A stretch of DNA of 40,479 nt from positions 1-40,479 of the forward strand of contig SHXM01000007.1 of assembly GCA_009693325.1 (NCBI GenBank), in the 5' to 3' direction. The notes under the pieces are model-generated. The model saw only the letters and a program-made list of their open reading frames with translations. It was not told where the DNA came from and searched no databases. Made by a program: the position numbers and the translations under genes. Positions 1-8,700 of this stretch are shown one piece after another. Source of the stretch: Rhodoferax sp. (GTDB lineage: Bacteria > Pseudomonadota > Gammaproteobacteria > Burkholderiales > Burkholderiaceae_C). The stretch's first letter is position 1. Each line of letters begins with the position of its first letter.

Positions 1-366
1 GACACCCTGGCGCAGGCGGATGATGTACGTGGTGTCGTTGGGGGCGATGTAACCGGCCGCCAGGTCAAGCTCGACCTTCATGTCTGCGTTCCAGCGGAAC
101 AGGCCCGAGTACAGCAAGGCCGTGAAGTCGTAGGAGGAGTAAGCCGTCAGGGTGACGGGGTCGAGCCCAATCGGGTCGGCGTCTGCCCCGATCACAAGTG
201 TGCCGCCGAGCTTGGGACTGCCGGACTGGGCGCTGGCCAGGGAGCCCAGTGTTGCTAGCGTGCCGCCGCTGACCGCCAGACGCAGCAGACTGCGCCGTTG
301 CAAGCCGTCCGCCACAAGAAAAGTCGCCGTATCGGCCAAGGCTGCCGCTTTCATTCGAGTTGCCAC
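1..366 (-). CDS. ABC transporter family-5 solute-binding protein, N-terminal part (cut by window edge)
   Basis: Only the first 122 codons lie in the window. The protein would be the periplasmic receptor of an oligopeptide/dipeptide-type ABC importer. What is seen: a charged N-terminus with LQRRSLLRLA, which resembles a twin-arginine signal, a hydrophobic stretch ending in LASAQ, then a mature start LGGTLVIGADADPIGLDP and LYSGLFRWN. That opening is typical of SBP_bac_5 proteins (GGTL, then a short strand, then LDP). I chose the GTG at 366 because GGAAGGA sits 7 bases upstream. An in-frame ATG at 354 has no such site. It is divergent from the M81 metallopeptidase at 572, so the two may share control and a peptide-like substrate. 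The substrate is not readable, and the permease and ATPase genes would lie outside the window. Confidence 0.85.
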   Translation of the reverse strand, partial: MATRMKAAALADTATFLVADGLQRRSLLRLAVSGGTLATLGSLASAQSGSPKLGGTLVIGADADPIGLDPVTLTAYSSYDFTALLYSGLFRWNADMKVELDLAAGYIAPNDTTYIIRLRQGV

Positions 367-460
367 AGTTCATCCTTCCAAGGTTATGGAGCAGACACGG
401 CCCAGTCAAACGCCTCTTTCAATAATAGCCAGAGGTCCGGCAGACGACGCTGGCAAACAT

Positions 461-477
461 GTTTCATCGTACGAAAC
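461..477. promoter_or_regulatory. Inverted repeat in divergent promoter region, IclR-like operator candidate
   Basis: GTTTCATCGTACGAAAC has 5-bp arms GTTTC/GAAAC around a 7-base centre that contains the palindrome CGTACG. It lies about midway in the 205-bp gap between the divergent binding-protein gene (starts 366) and the M81 gene (starts 572). GTTTC/GAAAC palindromes are typical of IclR-family sites. No regulator gene is in view, so the assignment is inference. Confidence 0.4.
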
Positions 478-571
478 GGCACCTGGGTCCCAACCGATGG
501 GTGGCGCTGGCACAGACAGTGCCCTTCCATCAAAATGGCAAGGGTCGCTCGCCCCTGAGGAATAGCCCGTC

Positions 572-2062
572 ATGATCCGTATCGCCACCGCTGGTTTTCA
601 GCATGAGTCCAACACGTTTTCGTCGGTGCCGGCCAGCCTTGAGATGTGGCGCCGTGCGGGCATATTGGAAGACGCGGAGGCCATCCGCGCTGAATACGCC
701 AGTTCGCAATCCACGCTGGCCGGGTTTTTTGCCGTGGCGGCCGAGGAGACTGGCGTCGAGCTGGTGCCGCTGTTTTTCACCCGCCTGATGCCGATGGGAG
801 CCATGACGCCCGAGGCAACGGCGTTCATTTTTGACAAGATCATTGCGGCCCTGCGCGAGCAGGGTCCATGGGACGCGGTGCTGCTGCCGCTGCACGGCGC
901 CGCCGTGTCTGAGACCTGGCGCGATGCCGATGGCGAGCTGGTGCGCCGCGTGCGCGAGGCGGTAGGCCCGGACGTGCCGGTTGGCGTGGCGCTGGACATG
1001 CATGCCAATGTGTCGCCGCAGCTGGTGGCCCATGCCACGGTGGTCACGGTGTATCAGACCAACCCGCACATTGACGCCTATGCACAGGCACGGCACTGCG
1101 CCGAGATGGTGCTGCAAACCGTCAGGGGGCGTATCCGGCCAACCAGCGCCCTGGCCATGCCGCCACTGGTGGTCAACATCCTGTGCCAGGGTACGGACGA
1201 CGCACCCATGCGAGACCTCTTGAAGCTGGCGCAGGCCCAAGGCGCCCGACCCGGCGTGTTGTCAGTCAGCGTGGTGGAGGGCTATCCCTACGCTGACGTC
1301 CAAGAAATGGGCATGTCGTTCATCGCCGTCACCGACCACGATGCCGCGCTCGCCCAGGATGTCGTGCAAACACTCGCTCTGGCGGCTTGGCAGATGCGGG
1401 CCGAGTTAAATCACGGCGCAGCGTCCATCGACGAGGCCCTGCTGCAGGCGCAGGCGGAAGCGGCTGGCCCGGTGGTGCTGTTTGATGTGGGCGACAACGT
1501 GGGCGGCGGCAGCCCGGGCGACTCCACCTTGATCTTGCATGCAGCGCGCCGACTAGGCATTGCCGATCTGCTGCAAGCCGTGTGTGACCCCGAGGTGGTG
1601 GCCCTGGCTCAGGCGGCCGGTGTGGGTGGCCGCATCACGGCGGCGGTTGGTGGCAAGAGTGACAGCCTGCACGGCACGCCGTTTGCCATCAGCGGCGTGG
1701 TGACCGCGCTGTCAGACGGCACCTATGAAGAAACCGGCCCAACCCACGGCGGCTTTCGCTTCTTCAATGACGGTGCCAGTTGCGCGCTGCGTACCGATGA
1801 CGGCTACCGCCTGGTCTTGACCTCACGCAGCGCCGGCTCCTCCAGCCTGCAGCAGTTCCGCGCCCTGGGTATTGAGCCCAGGTCCATGAAGATCATCGTC
1901 GCCAAAGGCGTTCATTCACCCCGGCCTGCGATGACGCCCATTGCCAAGGCCATGATCTGGGTGGCCAGCGCTGGAGTGACCTCGGCCGATCTGTCCACCT
2001 TTCGCTACCAGCATCGCCGGGTGCCGCTCTACCCGCTGGAGCCCGACACGGTCTGGCCCTGA
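572..2062 (+). CDS. M81 family metallopeptidase (MlrC/microcystinase C-like)
   Basis: This is a 496-residue cytosolic protein of the MlrC family, named after the zinc peptidase that completes degradation of linearised microcystin. Most homologues act on unknown small peptides or amides. Seen motifs: HESNTF at 11-16, LPLHGA at 105-110, LDMHANVS at 141-148, NPHID at 164-168 and DVGDNVGGGSPGDS at 305-318. These are the conserved blocks of the N-terminal DUF1485 and C-terminal MlrC domains, and the histidines and acidic residues in them are the likely metal ligands. Length is normal for the family. It is divergent from a peptide-type binding protein gene, a common pairing that suggests the imported compound is its substrate. 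The gene ends 20 bp from the convergent YebC gene. The family call is firm; a microcystin role is not implied. Confidence 0.93.
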   Translation: MIRIATAGFQHESNTFSSVPASLEMWRRAGILEDAEAIRAEYASSQSTLAGFFAVAAEETGVELVPLFFTRLMPMGAMTPEATAFIFDKIIAALREQGPWDAVLLPLHGAAVSETWRDADGELVRRVREAVGPDVPVGVALDMHANVSPQLVAHATVVTVYQTNPHIDAYAQARHCAEMVLQTVRGRIRPTSALAMPPLVVNILCQGTDDAPMRDLLKLAQAQGARPGVLSVSVVEGYPYADVQEMGMSFIAVTDHDAALAQDVVQTLALAAWQMRAELNHGAASIDEALLQAQAEAAGPVVLFDVGDNVGGGSPGDSTLILHAARRLGIADLLQAVCDPEVVALAQAAGVGGRITAAVGGKSDSLHGTPFAISGVVTALSDGTYEETGPTHGGFRFFNDGASCALRTDDGYRLVLTSRSAGSSSLQQFRALGIEPRSMKIIVAKGVHSPRPAMTPIAKAMIWVASAGVTSADLSTFRYQHRRVPLYPLEPDTVWP

Positions 2063-2082
2063 ATTGCCGACGCCGGCGGGGC

Positions 2083-2796
2083 TCAGCCAGCAAGCCCGAC
2101 AAACACCTGTTGCACATCGTCGTTGTCGTCAATGGCGGCCAAAAAGGCCTCTACTTCCTCCAGCTGCGTCTGGCTCAGGCTGGCCGGGTCCACCGGGTTC
2201 TTGGCCTTGAAGCCAAGCTTGGCCGACAGCACCTTGAAGCCCTGTGCCGGCAACGCCCGGCTCACCAGGTCCAGGTCGGCCGGCTCTGTCAGAAACAGCG
2301 TGGTGCCGGCTTCGTCACCAGGCTCCAGATCTTGCGCACCGGCCTCAATGGCGGCCATGTCCGGGTCGGCACCGGCCACGGCCGGCTCAGCCTCAATCAT
2401 GCCCAGGTGATCAAAGTCCCAGGCCACCGAGCCCGCTGTGCCCAGTTGCCCCTTGCGGAACAGCACCCGCATTTCAGGGGCGGTGCGGTTCACGTTGTCG
2501 GTCAGGCACTCCACCATCACCGCCACCCGGTGCGGCGCAAAGCCTTCGTAGATCACGTGCTCAAAGTTCACCGCCTCTCCGGTGAGGCCAGCGCCCTTCT
2601 TGATGGCCCGCGCCAAGGTTTCTTTCGGCATGGAGACCTTGCGCGCCTGCTCCACCACCAGCCGCAAGCGGGCGTTCGAGGCCGGGTCGGCGCCGCTGCG
2701 TGCGGCCAGCATGATGTCCTTGGACAATTTACCGAAGATGCGGCCCCGGGCATTGGCCGCGAGGTCTTTGTGCTTGGCTTTCCACTGTGCGCCCAT
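2083..2796 (-). CDS. YebC/PmpR (TACO1) family protein
   Basis: A 237-residue member of the universal YebC/TACO1 family. These proteins were first annotated as transcriptional regulators and are more recently linked to translation of difficult (for example proline-rich) stretches. Seen: the family-defining start [10 protein letters not shown], then [13 protein letters not shown], and the block [25 protein letters not shown] in the middle. The C-terminal half carries the acidic EPGDEAG region usual in the family. The ATG at 2796 is preceded by AAGGA at 9 bases, and it is preferred to an upstream in-frame start because the family starts at MAG/MGAQ. It lies 32 bp downstream of the alpha/beta hydrolase in the same direction. 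The adjoining genes say little about its job. Confidence 0.93.
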   Translation of the reverse strand: MGAQWKAKHKDLAANARGRIFGKLSKDIMLAARSGADPASNARLRLVVEQARKVSMPKETLARAIKKGAGLTGEAVNFEHVIYEGFAPHRVAVMVECLTDNVNRTAPEMRVLFRKGQLGTAGSVAWDFDHLGMIEAEPAVAGADPDMAAIEAGAQDLEPGDEAGTTLFLTEPADLDLVSRALPAQGFKVLSAKLGFKAKNPVDPASLSQTQLEEVEAFLAAIDDNDDVQQVFVGLAG

Positions 2797-2828
2797 ATTG
2801 GCAAATCCTTGTTGTGATCGGTGCGGTT

Positions 2829-3767
2829 TCAGATCCAAAACGGATCGAGCCGACTGGCGAAGCCGGGCAGGTCTTCAAAATACGGCAATGCACCACCCTC
2901 AATGGCTTGAAATTGCCAGTTGGCGCGGCCGCTTACGGTGTAGCGGCTCTGGTAGTCGGTGAAGTCGCCGCGCGTGGCCATACTCACCCAGACCGGGCAG
3001 TCGAGCGCTTCGTACAGGGTGTTGATGTCGGCACTGAACAAAAAAGCCGACACAAAATAAAAGGGGGCGTTGGACGCGCCGGGCTGCCGGGCGGTGAGCA
3101 CGCAGTAGCGCCACAGCGCTTCATCAATGGCCTGGCCGCCCCAGGTGCGCCGCAAAAAGTAGCGCACCACGCCAGGCCGGGTCAGCGTGTTGAAGATGCC
3201 CTGGCGCCAGCCGCTCCAGGTGAGCAGGCGGTACAGCCAGGGCAAGCCCAGTGTTGAACCTGCCAGGCCATAACGCAGTTTGGCGCCACGAAAACCGGTC
3301 GGGCTGACCAGTGCCAGCCGTCGGATGCTGTGCGGCGCCTCGCATTTGGCACGGGCAGCGAACTCGCCCGCCAGCGATACCGCCAGCACATCGACCGCAG
3401 CGCCGCCCTGTTCGGCCTGGATGGCAGTTAGCGCGGCGTGCAGGGCGTCGGTCATCAGGCGCGGCGTGTAGGGCCGTTCGCTGCGGTCTGAAAAACCAAA
3501 ACCTGGCAACTCCAGCGCATACACCGCCCGCTGCTGGCGGTAGTGCGCAAACAGAGGCGCGATCTCGGCCGCCGACGCCGCGGCATTGACGCTGTGCACC
3601 AGAAGCAAGGGCGGCAGCCCGACGCCTGTGCCCTCGGGTCGGTCGCTGTACAGGCTGAGTGGGCCGGCGGGGGAGTCCAGGTCTATGCGTTTGGCAGGCA
3701 GGGCGGGCGTCAGCCGCGAAACGGTTGGCATAGGGTGGAGCATGCCCAATGGTAAGGGCAGCTTCAT
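2829..3767 (-). CDS. Alpha/beta hydrolase-fold protein with atypical active site
   Basis: About 312 residues with an alpha/beta-hydrolase layout: strand LPPLLLVHS near 52-59, [10 protein letters not shown] near 85-94, the position of the nucleophile elbow at LAVSLAGE (128-135), and the end motif [12 protein letters not shown]. The elbow is A-V-S-L-A instead of G-x-S-x-G. The usual late histidine (GHLPxxE-type motif) is Ala or Tyr here, so the catalytic triad may be incomplete. A candidate acid lies in ATRGDFTD. Start choice is uncertain: ATG 3767 is used, a GTG at 3788 and an ATG at 3731 are also in frame, and none has a strong ribosome site. It sits 18-39 bp after the 2H phosphoesterase gene and is probably co-transcribed with it. 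Substrate unknown. Confidence 0.8.
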   Translation of the reverse strand: MKLPLPLGMLHPMPTVSRLTPALPAKRIDLDSPAGPLSLYSDRPEGTGVGLPPLLLVHSVNAAASAAEIAPLFAHYRQQRAVYALELPGFGFSDRSERPYTPRLMTDALHAALTAIQAEQGGAAVDVLAVSLAGEFAARAKCEAPHSIRRLALVSPTGFRGAKLRYGLAGSTLGLPWLYRLLTWSGWRQGIFNTLTRPGVVRYFLRRTWGGQAIDEALWRYCVLTARQPGASNAPFYFVSAFLFSADINTLYEALDCPVWVSMATRGDFTDYQSRYTVSGRANWQFQAIEGGALPYFEDLPGFASRLDPFWI

Positions 3768-3806
3768 TACTTTTATGCGCCGTGTCACTGAATCGGTTCA
3801 GCGTCA

Positions 3807-4334
3807 TCAGGCCGACGCCAGTGGCAGTTGCTCCAGACAGACCCATTCAGAAATAGGCACATGACTGGAGGAGCGGCAGATGGCCAAACGGTCAAACACA
3901 ATGGTCTGCCCCGAATAATCGCCAGCGAGCAGCTGGCGCTGCCTTGCATACGCCACATGGGCATCGCCATACGCCAGGCTCAAGTGGGGAAACGGCGACA
4001 GGCCGTCAGCCGTGCCAGTCATGGCCTGGGCGGCAGCTTGCATCTCTTCAAACCCCCGGTGTGCCCCAAAGCGCAGAAATAAGCATCGGAAGAAGTTCGG
4101 GGTGCCATCCAAAAGCGCCACCGGCCAATGCTGAACGGGCGTTTGTGCCGCCAGGTGCGCAAGCGTTGGCCGCAACTGTTCTGGCGACAGGGCGACATCG
4201 CCCTGAATGGTCACGTGGGGGGCAAATAACGGACCATCCAGCTCGGTCGATAAGCGCCTGACTATCGCGGCCAAGGCGACTTCATGATCGGCACGCGGAA
4301 GCAGCCAAATGGAATATTGGGGACGATCGAACAC
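3807..4334 (-). CDS. 2H phosphoesterase, cyclic phosphodiesterase-like (2'-5' RNA ligase superfamily)
   Basis: A 175-residue protein of the 2H superfamily, which opens 2',3'-cyclic or 1'',2''-cyclic nucleotide phosphates or ligates 2'-5' RNA. Seen: the two signature motifs PHVTI (near 39-43) and PHLSL (near 116-120), spaced about 77 residues apart as expected for the twin-histidine active site. The opening YSIWLLP resembles the plant/fungal CPDase branch (Pfam CPDase) more than LigT/ThpR. The single small domain fits that branch. It heads a minus-strand group with the hydrolase and YebC genes. The ATG at 4334 follows CAGGAGTGTT, a reasonable ribosome site. The exact cyclic substrate cannot be told. 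Confidence 0.82.
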   Translation of the reverse strand: MFDRPQYSIWLLPRADHEVALAAIVRRLSTELDGPLFAPHVTIQGDVALSPEQLRPTLAHLAAQTPVQHWPVALLDGTPNFFRCLFLRFGAHRGFEEMQAAAQAMTGTADGLSPFPHLSLAYGDAHVAYARQRQLLAGDYSGQTIVFDRLAICRSSSHVPISEWVCLEQLPLASA

Positions 4335-4376
4335 GATAACACTCCTGCTTGGTGGGTAACCTTGGCAAGCCGGCTC

Positions 4377-4406
4377 TTGACAACTCGTTGATCCGGGTCA
4401 ACTAAT
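4377..4406 (+). promoter_or_regulatory. Candidate sigma-70 promoter with palindrome in the spacer, upstream of the sugar ABC operon
   Basis: TTGACA at 4377-4382 is followed after 18 bases by ACTAAT (4401-4406). The spacer holds the near-perfect 16-bp palindrome GTTGATCCGGGTCAAC (4387-4402), which would overlap RNA polymerase contacts and suits a repressor. The start codon of the ATPase gene is about 175 bp downstream, so this promoter would give a long leader. Prediction from sequence only. Confidence 0.4.
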
Positions 4407-4430
4407 GAAATTTCAATTTATCCATCAAGC

Positions 4431-4447
4431 CTATCATTCGATGATAG
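4431..4447. promoter_or_regulatory. Perfect 7-bp inverted repeat, operator candidate
   Basis: CTATCATTCGATGATAG has 7-bp perfect arms (CTATCAT/ATGATAG) around TCG. It lies in the 247-bp gap between the divergent 2H phosphoesterase and sugar ABC operon, 29 bp downstream of the palindrome at 4387-4402. It is a second possible binding site for a regulator that is not in the window. Confidence 0.4.
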
Positions 4448-4581
4448 CCCCTGAAGACTGGCTAAACCGGCTATCGGCTAGGATAAGATGGCGCTCGAAT
4501 GTCACCTGCTCGACACATTTTTGTCTTACCGTCTACCCCATGGGTTTGCTTAACTTCAGTCATTTAGGACGCGTTTGAGCG

Positions 4582-5595
4582 ATGGCCCAAGTTTTACTTG
4601 ATAACTTGACTAAACGCTGGGGCGCTCACACGGCGGTGAACAATGTCAGTTTACTTGTACCGCAAGGCCAGCTTGTGGCCATACTGGGGCCCTCAGGTTG
4701 CGGAAAATCAACCCTCTTACGACTGATTGCCGGATTGGAAGAACCGAGCTCCGGCAGGGTCGAGATCAATGGGCAGGACGTTACCAAGTTGTCGCCATCG
4801 GAGCGGCAGATCTCCATGGTGTTTCAGTCCTACGCCCTGTTTCCACACCTGTCAGTGGCTGAGAATGTGATCTTCGGGTTGAAGGTACGCAAGGTAGCCA
4901 GGGCCGAACGCAGTGAGCGCTTAAAGCGCGTGGCAGAGCTGGTGGAATTGACGCCCTACCTTGAGCGCAAGCCCGCCCAGTTGTCGGGCGGGCAGCGGCA
5001 ACGCGTCGCCCTGGCACGGGCCATTATTGCGGAGCAGCCGGTGTGCCTGATGGATGAACCGCTCTCCAACCTGGATGCGCAGCTGCGCCATGAGATGCGG
5101 GTTGAAATCCGCGCCTTGCAGCAACGCCTGGGCATGACCATGGTCTATGTCACGCACGACCAAACCGAAGCCATGACCATGGCCGACCTGGTGGTGTTGA
5201 TGCGCAATGGTGGCATTGAGCAAGCGGGTGCACCCGCCGAAATCTACAACCGGCCAGCGACATCTTTCGTGGCCAGCTTTGTGGGGGCGCCACCGATGAA
5301 TCTGGTGCCCGACGGCAATATCGTCAGGGGCATCCGGCCTGAACATGTCCGGCTGGGCGCTGGCGATGATGGCGACATAGCACGCAAGGGCAAGATCACG
5401 GCTGTCGAATACATGGGCGCTGACACCATCGTCACCGTGCTGACCGGCGAGGCTTATCGCGTGTCGATGCGCCTGCCTGGTGCATCTTCGCTGAGGGCCG
5501 GTGATGCGCTTGATTTTCACTGGAGCCAGCAAGACGAGAGCCAATTCGACAACACAGGTCGGCGACTCCCAATGTCGCAAACAGCGCCAGGATAA
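4582..5595 (+). CDS. ugpC: Sugar/glycerol-phosphate-type ABC transporter ATP-binding protein (UgpC/MalK-like)
   Basis: A 337-residue CUT1-class ATPase that powers import through the two permeases encoded downstream. Seen: Walker A GPSGCGKST at 36-44, Q-loop Gln82, signature LSGGQ at 134-138, Walker B VCLMDEP at 154-160 with Glu159, and H-loop His192. A C-terminal TOBE/OB-like region follows (GIRPEHVRLG, then GADTIVTV). The TOBE part is a little short against MalK (about 370 residues). It is first in a four-gene operon, 81 bp before the binding protein. The ugpC name reflects general similarity only; the substrate could be glycerol-3-phosphate, a polyol or another sugar. Confidence 0.9.
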   Translation: MAQVLLDNLTKRWGAHTAVNNVSLLVPQGQLVAILGPSGCGKSTLLRLIAGLEEPSSGRVEINGQDVTKLSPSERQISMVFQSYALFPHLSVAENVIFGLKVRKVARAERSERLKRVAELVELTPYLERKPAQLSGGQRQRVALARAIIAEQPVCLMDEPLSNLDAQLRHEMRVEIRALQQRLGMTMVYVTHDQTEAMTMADLVVLMRNGGIEQAGAPAEIYNRPATSFVASFVGAPPMNLVPDGNIVRGIRPEHVRLGAGDDGDIARKGKITAVEYMGADTIVTVLTGEAYRVSMRLPGASSLRAGDALDFHWSQQDESQFDNTGRRLPMSQTAPG

Positions 5596-5676
5596 GTTTG
5601 TCCATTCACAACAGAGTCAGTATCCATTCACTGAACCAGGGCCCAAGGGCTCGCAACATGAGAAAGAGAGAGCAAG

Positions 5677-6966
5677 ATGTCTAATATTTCACGCCGGACC
5701 TTCACCGCATTGGCCGTGGCCGCCGGGTTTGCATCCACCACCGCGTCTGCTGCAGATGTCGAAGTGCGCATGTATTTTCCAGTGGCTGTCGGCGGGCCGG
5801 TGACCAAGATCATCGACGACTACGCCGCTGGTTTTGAAAAAGAGAATCCAGGCATCAAGATCAAGCCGATCTATGCCGGCGACTATCAACAGACCGTGGC
5901 CAAAGTCCTGACCGCCATCAAAGGCGGTGACACCCCTGAGACGGCTATTTTGCTGGCCGCCGACCTGTTTTTGCTGACCGATGAAGATGCTGTGGTGCCG
6001 ATGGACGACTTCGTCAAGACCGCCGATGACACAGCTTGGATGAACACGTTCTATCCTGCCTTCATGGAAAACGCCAAGCTCAAGGGCAAGACTTACGCCA
6101 TCCCGTTCCAGCGCTCCACCCCCGTTCTGTACTGGAACAAGGACGCCTTCAAAGCTGCCGGACTCAACCCAGAAAAGGGCCCGGCAACCTGGGCCGAGAT
6201 GCGGGACATGGCCAAGAAGCTGACGAAGAAAGATGCGTCCGGCGCCACCACTCAATGGGGCGTCCAGATTCCCTCTGATGGCAATAGCTCCTGGCTGTTC
6301 ACCGGCATCGTGACCGGCGCTGGCGCCCGTCTGACCAACGCCGATGGCAACAAAGTGGCCTTTGACGACCCCAAGGTCATCGAGTCGGTTCAGGGCTGGT
6401 ACAACCTGTCCAAGGTCGATGGCGTGCAACCGTCAGGCTTGATCTCCTGGGGGGCTACGCCACGCGATTTTCTTGAAGGCAAGGCGGCCATGATCTGGCA
6501 CACCACAGGCAACCTCACCAACATCAAGACGAACGCAAAATTCGGCTTCGGTGTGTCCTACCTGCCAGGCATCCGGCAAAACGGGGCGCCAACGGGCGGC
6601 GGTAACTTCTACATCTTCAAGGGCGTCCCCAAGGTGAAACAAGAGGCCGCATTCAAGTTCATCAAGTGGATGACAACACCGGCACGGGCGGCAGAGTGGT
6701 CGGTCAAGACAGGTTATGTGGCCACGTCCGCTGCCGCCTACGACACGCCCGAGATGAAGGCCTACACCGCAAGCTTCCCCCAGGCCATCGTCGCTCGTGA
6801 TCAGCTCAAGTTCGCGGTGTCAGAACTGACCACCCATGAGAACCAGCGCGTCGCTAAGGTGTTTAACGATGCTTTGCAGGCCATCATGACGGGCTCCCGC
6901 CCCGCTGAGGCAGCCCTGAAGGACGCGCAACGCGAAGGCGAGCGCATTCTGAAGGACTTCAAGTAA
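5677..6966 (+). CDS. ugpB: Extracellular solute-binding protein family 1 (UgpB-like)
   Basis: A 429-residue periplasmic receptor of the CUT1 importer. The N-terminus SNISRRTFTALAVAAGFAST is a twin-arginine (Tat) signal (SRRTF matching S-R-R-x-F), with cleavage likely after ASAAD. The mature protein begins with strand VEVRMYFPVAVGG and has IKIKPIYAGDYQQT, IPFQRSTPVLYWN and a late ARAAEWSVKTGYVATS block, all typical of SBP_bac_1 proteins such as UgpB. AGAAAGAGAG upstream of the ATG serves as ribosome site. Tat export implies folding before export, which is unusual but known for sugar-binding proteins. Ligand not readable; ugpB is a family-level name. Confidence 0.9.
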   Translation: MSNISRRTFTALAVAAGFASTTASAADVEVRMYFPVAVGGPVTKIIDDYAAGFEKENPGIKIKPIYAGDYQQTVAKVLTAIKGGDTPETAILLAADLFLLTDEDAVVPMDDFVKTADDTAWMNTFYPAFMENAKLKGKTYAIPFQRSTPVLYWNKDAFKAAGLNPEKGPATWAEMRDMAKKLTKKDASGATTQWGVQIPSDGNSSWLFTGIVTGAGARLTNADGNKVAFDDPKVIESVQGWYNLSKVDGVQPSGLISWGATPRDFLEGKAAMIWHTTGNLTNIKTNAKFGFGVSYLPGIRQNGAPTGGGNFYIFKGVPKVKQEAAFKFIKWMTTPARAAEWSVKTGYVATSAAAYDTPEMKAYTASFPQAIVARDQLKFAVSELTTHENQRVAKVFNDALQAIMTGSRPAEAALKDAQREGERILKDFK

Positions 6967-7000
6967 GTAACTGCCAACAGTTAAAGCGCCAGCAGCCACC

Positions 7001-7876
7001 ATGACCGGAACCCGCAACACGGTTCATGCCTGGCTGCTGGTGCTGCCTGCCTGCGTGTTGTTGGCGGCCTTCACGCACATCCCGATCATCGCCACGTTCA
7101 TCCATAGTTTTTATTCATCACCCAAACCGCGGCGGCCGTCGCGTTTCGTGGGTTTCGACAATTACGAGGCCATGCTTGGCGACCCGATCTTCTGGAAGTC
7201 GCTTTGGAACAACCTGCTTTATGCGGGCGTCTCGGTACCCGTATCGATTGCACTCGCACTGGCCATGGCACTGTTTGTCAATGGCAAACTCAGGGGCCAA
7301 GGGGTTCTCCGGCTCGCCTATTTCACGCCCACGGTGCTGCCGATGATCGCGGTAGCAAACATCTGGCTGTTTTTCTACAACCCGCAATATGGCCTGGTTG
7401 ACCAGTTGCTCAAACCCTTCGGCGTCATTGGCGTCAACTGGCTCGGCTCACAGGGCACGGCGCTCTGGTGCCTGATCGTGGTCGGCATCTGGAAAGAAGC
7501 CGGCTTCTTCATGATTTTCTATCTGGCGGCCTTGCAGCAAATTTCGACCGAATTAAGGGAGTGTGCTGCCATCGAGGGTGCCAGTCGCTGGACATTTTTT
7601 TGGCGTGTGAGCTTTCCCCTGCTGATGCCGACCACCCTGTTTGTGATGATCAACGCCGTGATCAACGCCTTCCGTTTAGTGGACCATATTTTTGTCATGA
7701 CAGGTGGTGGGCCTGACAACGCGACTTCCGTGCTGTTGTATCAAATTTATGTGGTCGGATTCAAGTTTTTTGACCAGGCCTATGCGGCGACCTTGACCAT
7801 TGTGTTGCTGCTTATCCTTGGCGTCATTGCCATCGGACAGTTCTTGCTGGCCGACAAACGGGTTCATTACCAATGA
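7001..7876 (+). CDS. ugpA: Sugar ABC transporter permease (UgpA/MalF-like)
   Basis: A 291-residue inner-membrane permease with about six hydrophobic segments: AWLLVLPACVLLAAFTHIPI near 10-29, then segments near 70-95, 105-125, 155-175, 205-225 and 260-280. The cytoplasmic EAA loop is seen as ECAAIEGASRWTFFWRVSFP near residues 186-205, which docks on the ATPase. It pairs with the next permease to form the channel. It lies 34 bp after the binding-protein gene, and its stop overlaps the next start by 4 bp (ATGA), so translation is coupled. The role as a CUT1 permease is secure; the substrate is not. Confidence 0.9.
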   Translation: MTGTRNTVHAWLLVLPACVLLAAFTHIPIIATFIHSFYSSPKPRRPSRFVGFDNYEAMLGDPIFWKSLWNNLLYAGVSVPVSIALALAMALFVNGKLRGQGVLRLAYFTPTVLPMIAVANIWLFFYNPQYGLVDQLLKPFGVIGVNWLGSQGTALWCLIVVGIWKEAGFFMIFYLAALQQISTELRECAAIEGASRWTFFWRVSFPLLMPTTLFVMINAVINAFRLVDHIFVMTGGGPDNATSVLLYQIYVVGFKFFDQAYAATLTIVLLLILGVIAIGQFLLADKRVHYQ

Positions 7877-8700
7877 GCATGGTCGACAACAAAGGCATGG
7901 CCAGCGAAGTCGTCGAGACCATCGCGGCCTGGCTGCTGGGCTTGTTGTGGCTGTTGCCGCTGCTGTTTGCCATCTGGACCGCCATCCATCCCAGCGCCTA
8001 CGTGGCCAAGTTTGACCTCTTGGCCCCCATCACCGCTCAGAATTTCGTCACCGCTTGGGAATCAGCACCCTTCGCCCGGTATTTTCTCAACACCATGTTA
8101 TTGGTCACAGGCATTCTGCTGGCTCAATTTGTCCTGTGTACCTTGGCAGCATTTGCTTTTGCCCGATTCGAGTTCAAAGGCCGGGACACCCTGTTTATGT
8201 TGGTACTGGTGCAACTGATGGTGGCACCCGATGTGCTGCTGCTGGAGAACTACATCACCATCCGCCGGCTTGGCCTGGTTGACACGCTGCCGGCGATTGC
8301 ACTGCCCTATCTTGCCTCCGCCTTCGGAATTTTTCTGCTTCGGCAAACATTCAAAGCCATCCCCAAGGACTTTGAAGAAGCGGCACGGATCGAGGGTTGC
8401 TCGACACTGGGCGTCCTCTGGCGCGTCTATGTGCCGCTTGGCAAGCCCATCTACCTGGCCTACGGGCTGGTGTTGGTCAGCTTTCATTGGAACAATTTTC
8501 TTTGGCCGCTGATCATCACGAACTCGGTCACGACGCGGCCGTTGACGGTTGGCCTGGCCATTTTTGCCTCTGTCGATCAGGGCATTGACTGGTCCATCAT
8601 TTGCGCTGCAACGCTGATGACCTCCGGGCCACTGCTCATTGCGTTCCTGTTGTTTCAACGGCAATTTGTGCAAAGCTTCATGCAGGCCGGCATCAAGTAG
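7873..8700 (+). CDS. ugpE: Sugar ABC transporter permease (UgpE/MalG-like)
   Basis: A 275-residue second permease of the CUT1 importer. Seen: a first membrane segment WLLGLLWLLPLLFAIWTAIH near 16-35, the QNFVTAW block typical of MalG/UgpE proteins, and the EAA loop EEAARIEGCSTLGVLWRVYVPL near 166-188. The C-terminus FQRQFVQSFMQAGIK matches the usual family end (...RYFVQGLTAGAVKG). Its ATG overlaps the ugpA-like stop. It is the last gene of the operon, and no hydrolase, kinase or phosphodiesterase gene follows, so the imported sugar must be processed by enzymes encoded elsewhere. The next gene is convergent. Confidence 0.9.
   Translation: MSMVDNKGMASEVVETIAAWLLGLLWLLPLLFAIWTAIHPSAYVAKFDLLAPITAQNFVTAWESAPFARYFLNTMLLVTGILLAQFVLCTLAAFAFARFEFKGRDTLFMLVLVQLMVAPDVLLLENYITIRRLGLVDTLPAIALPYLASAFGIFLLRQTFKAIPKDFEEAARIEGCSTLGVLWRVYVPLGKPIYLAYGLVLVSFHWNNFLWPLIITNSVTTRPLTVGLAIFASVDQGIDWSIICAATLMTSGPLLIAFLLFQRQFVQSFMQAGIK

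Noticed and set aside
530-1240. Minus-strand frames opposite the M81 gene
   Set aside because: No recognisable domain; the plus strand carries all MlrC motifs.
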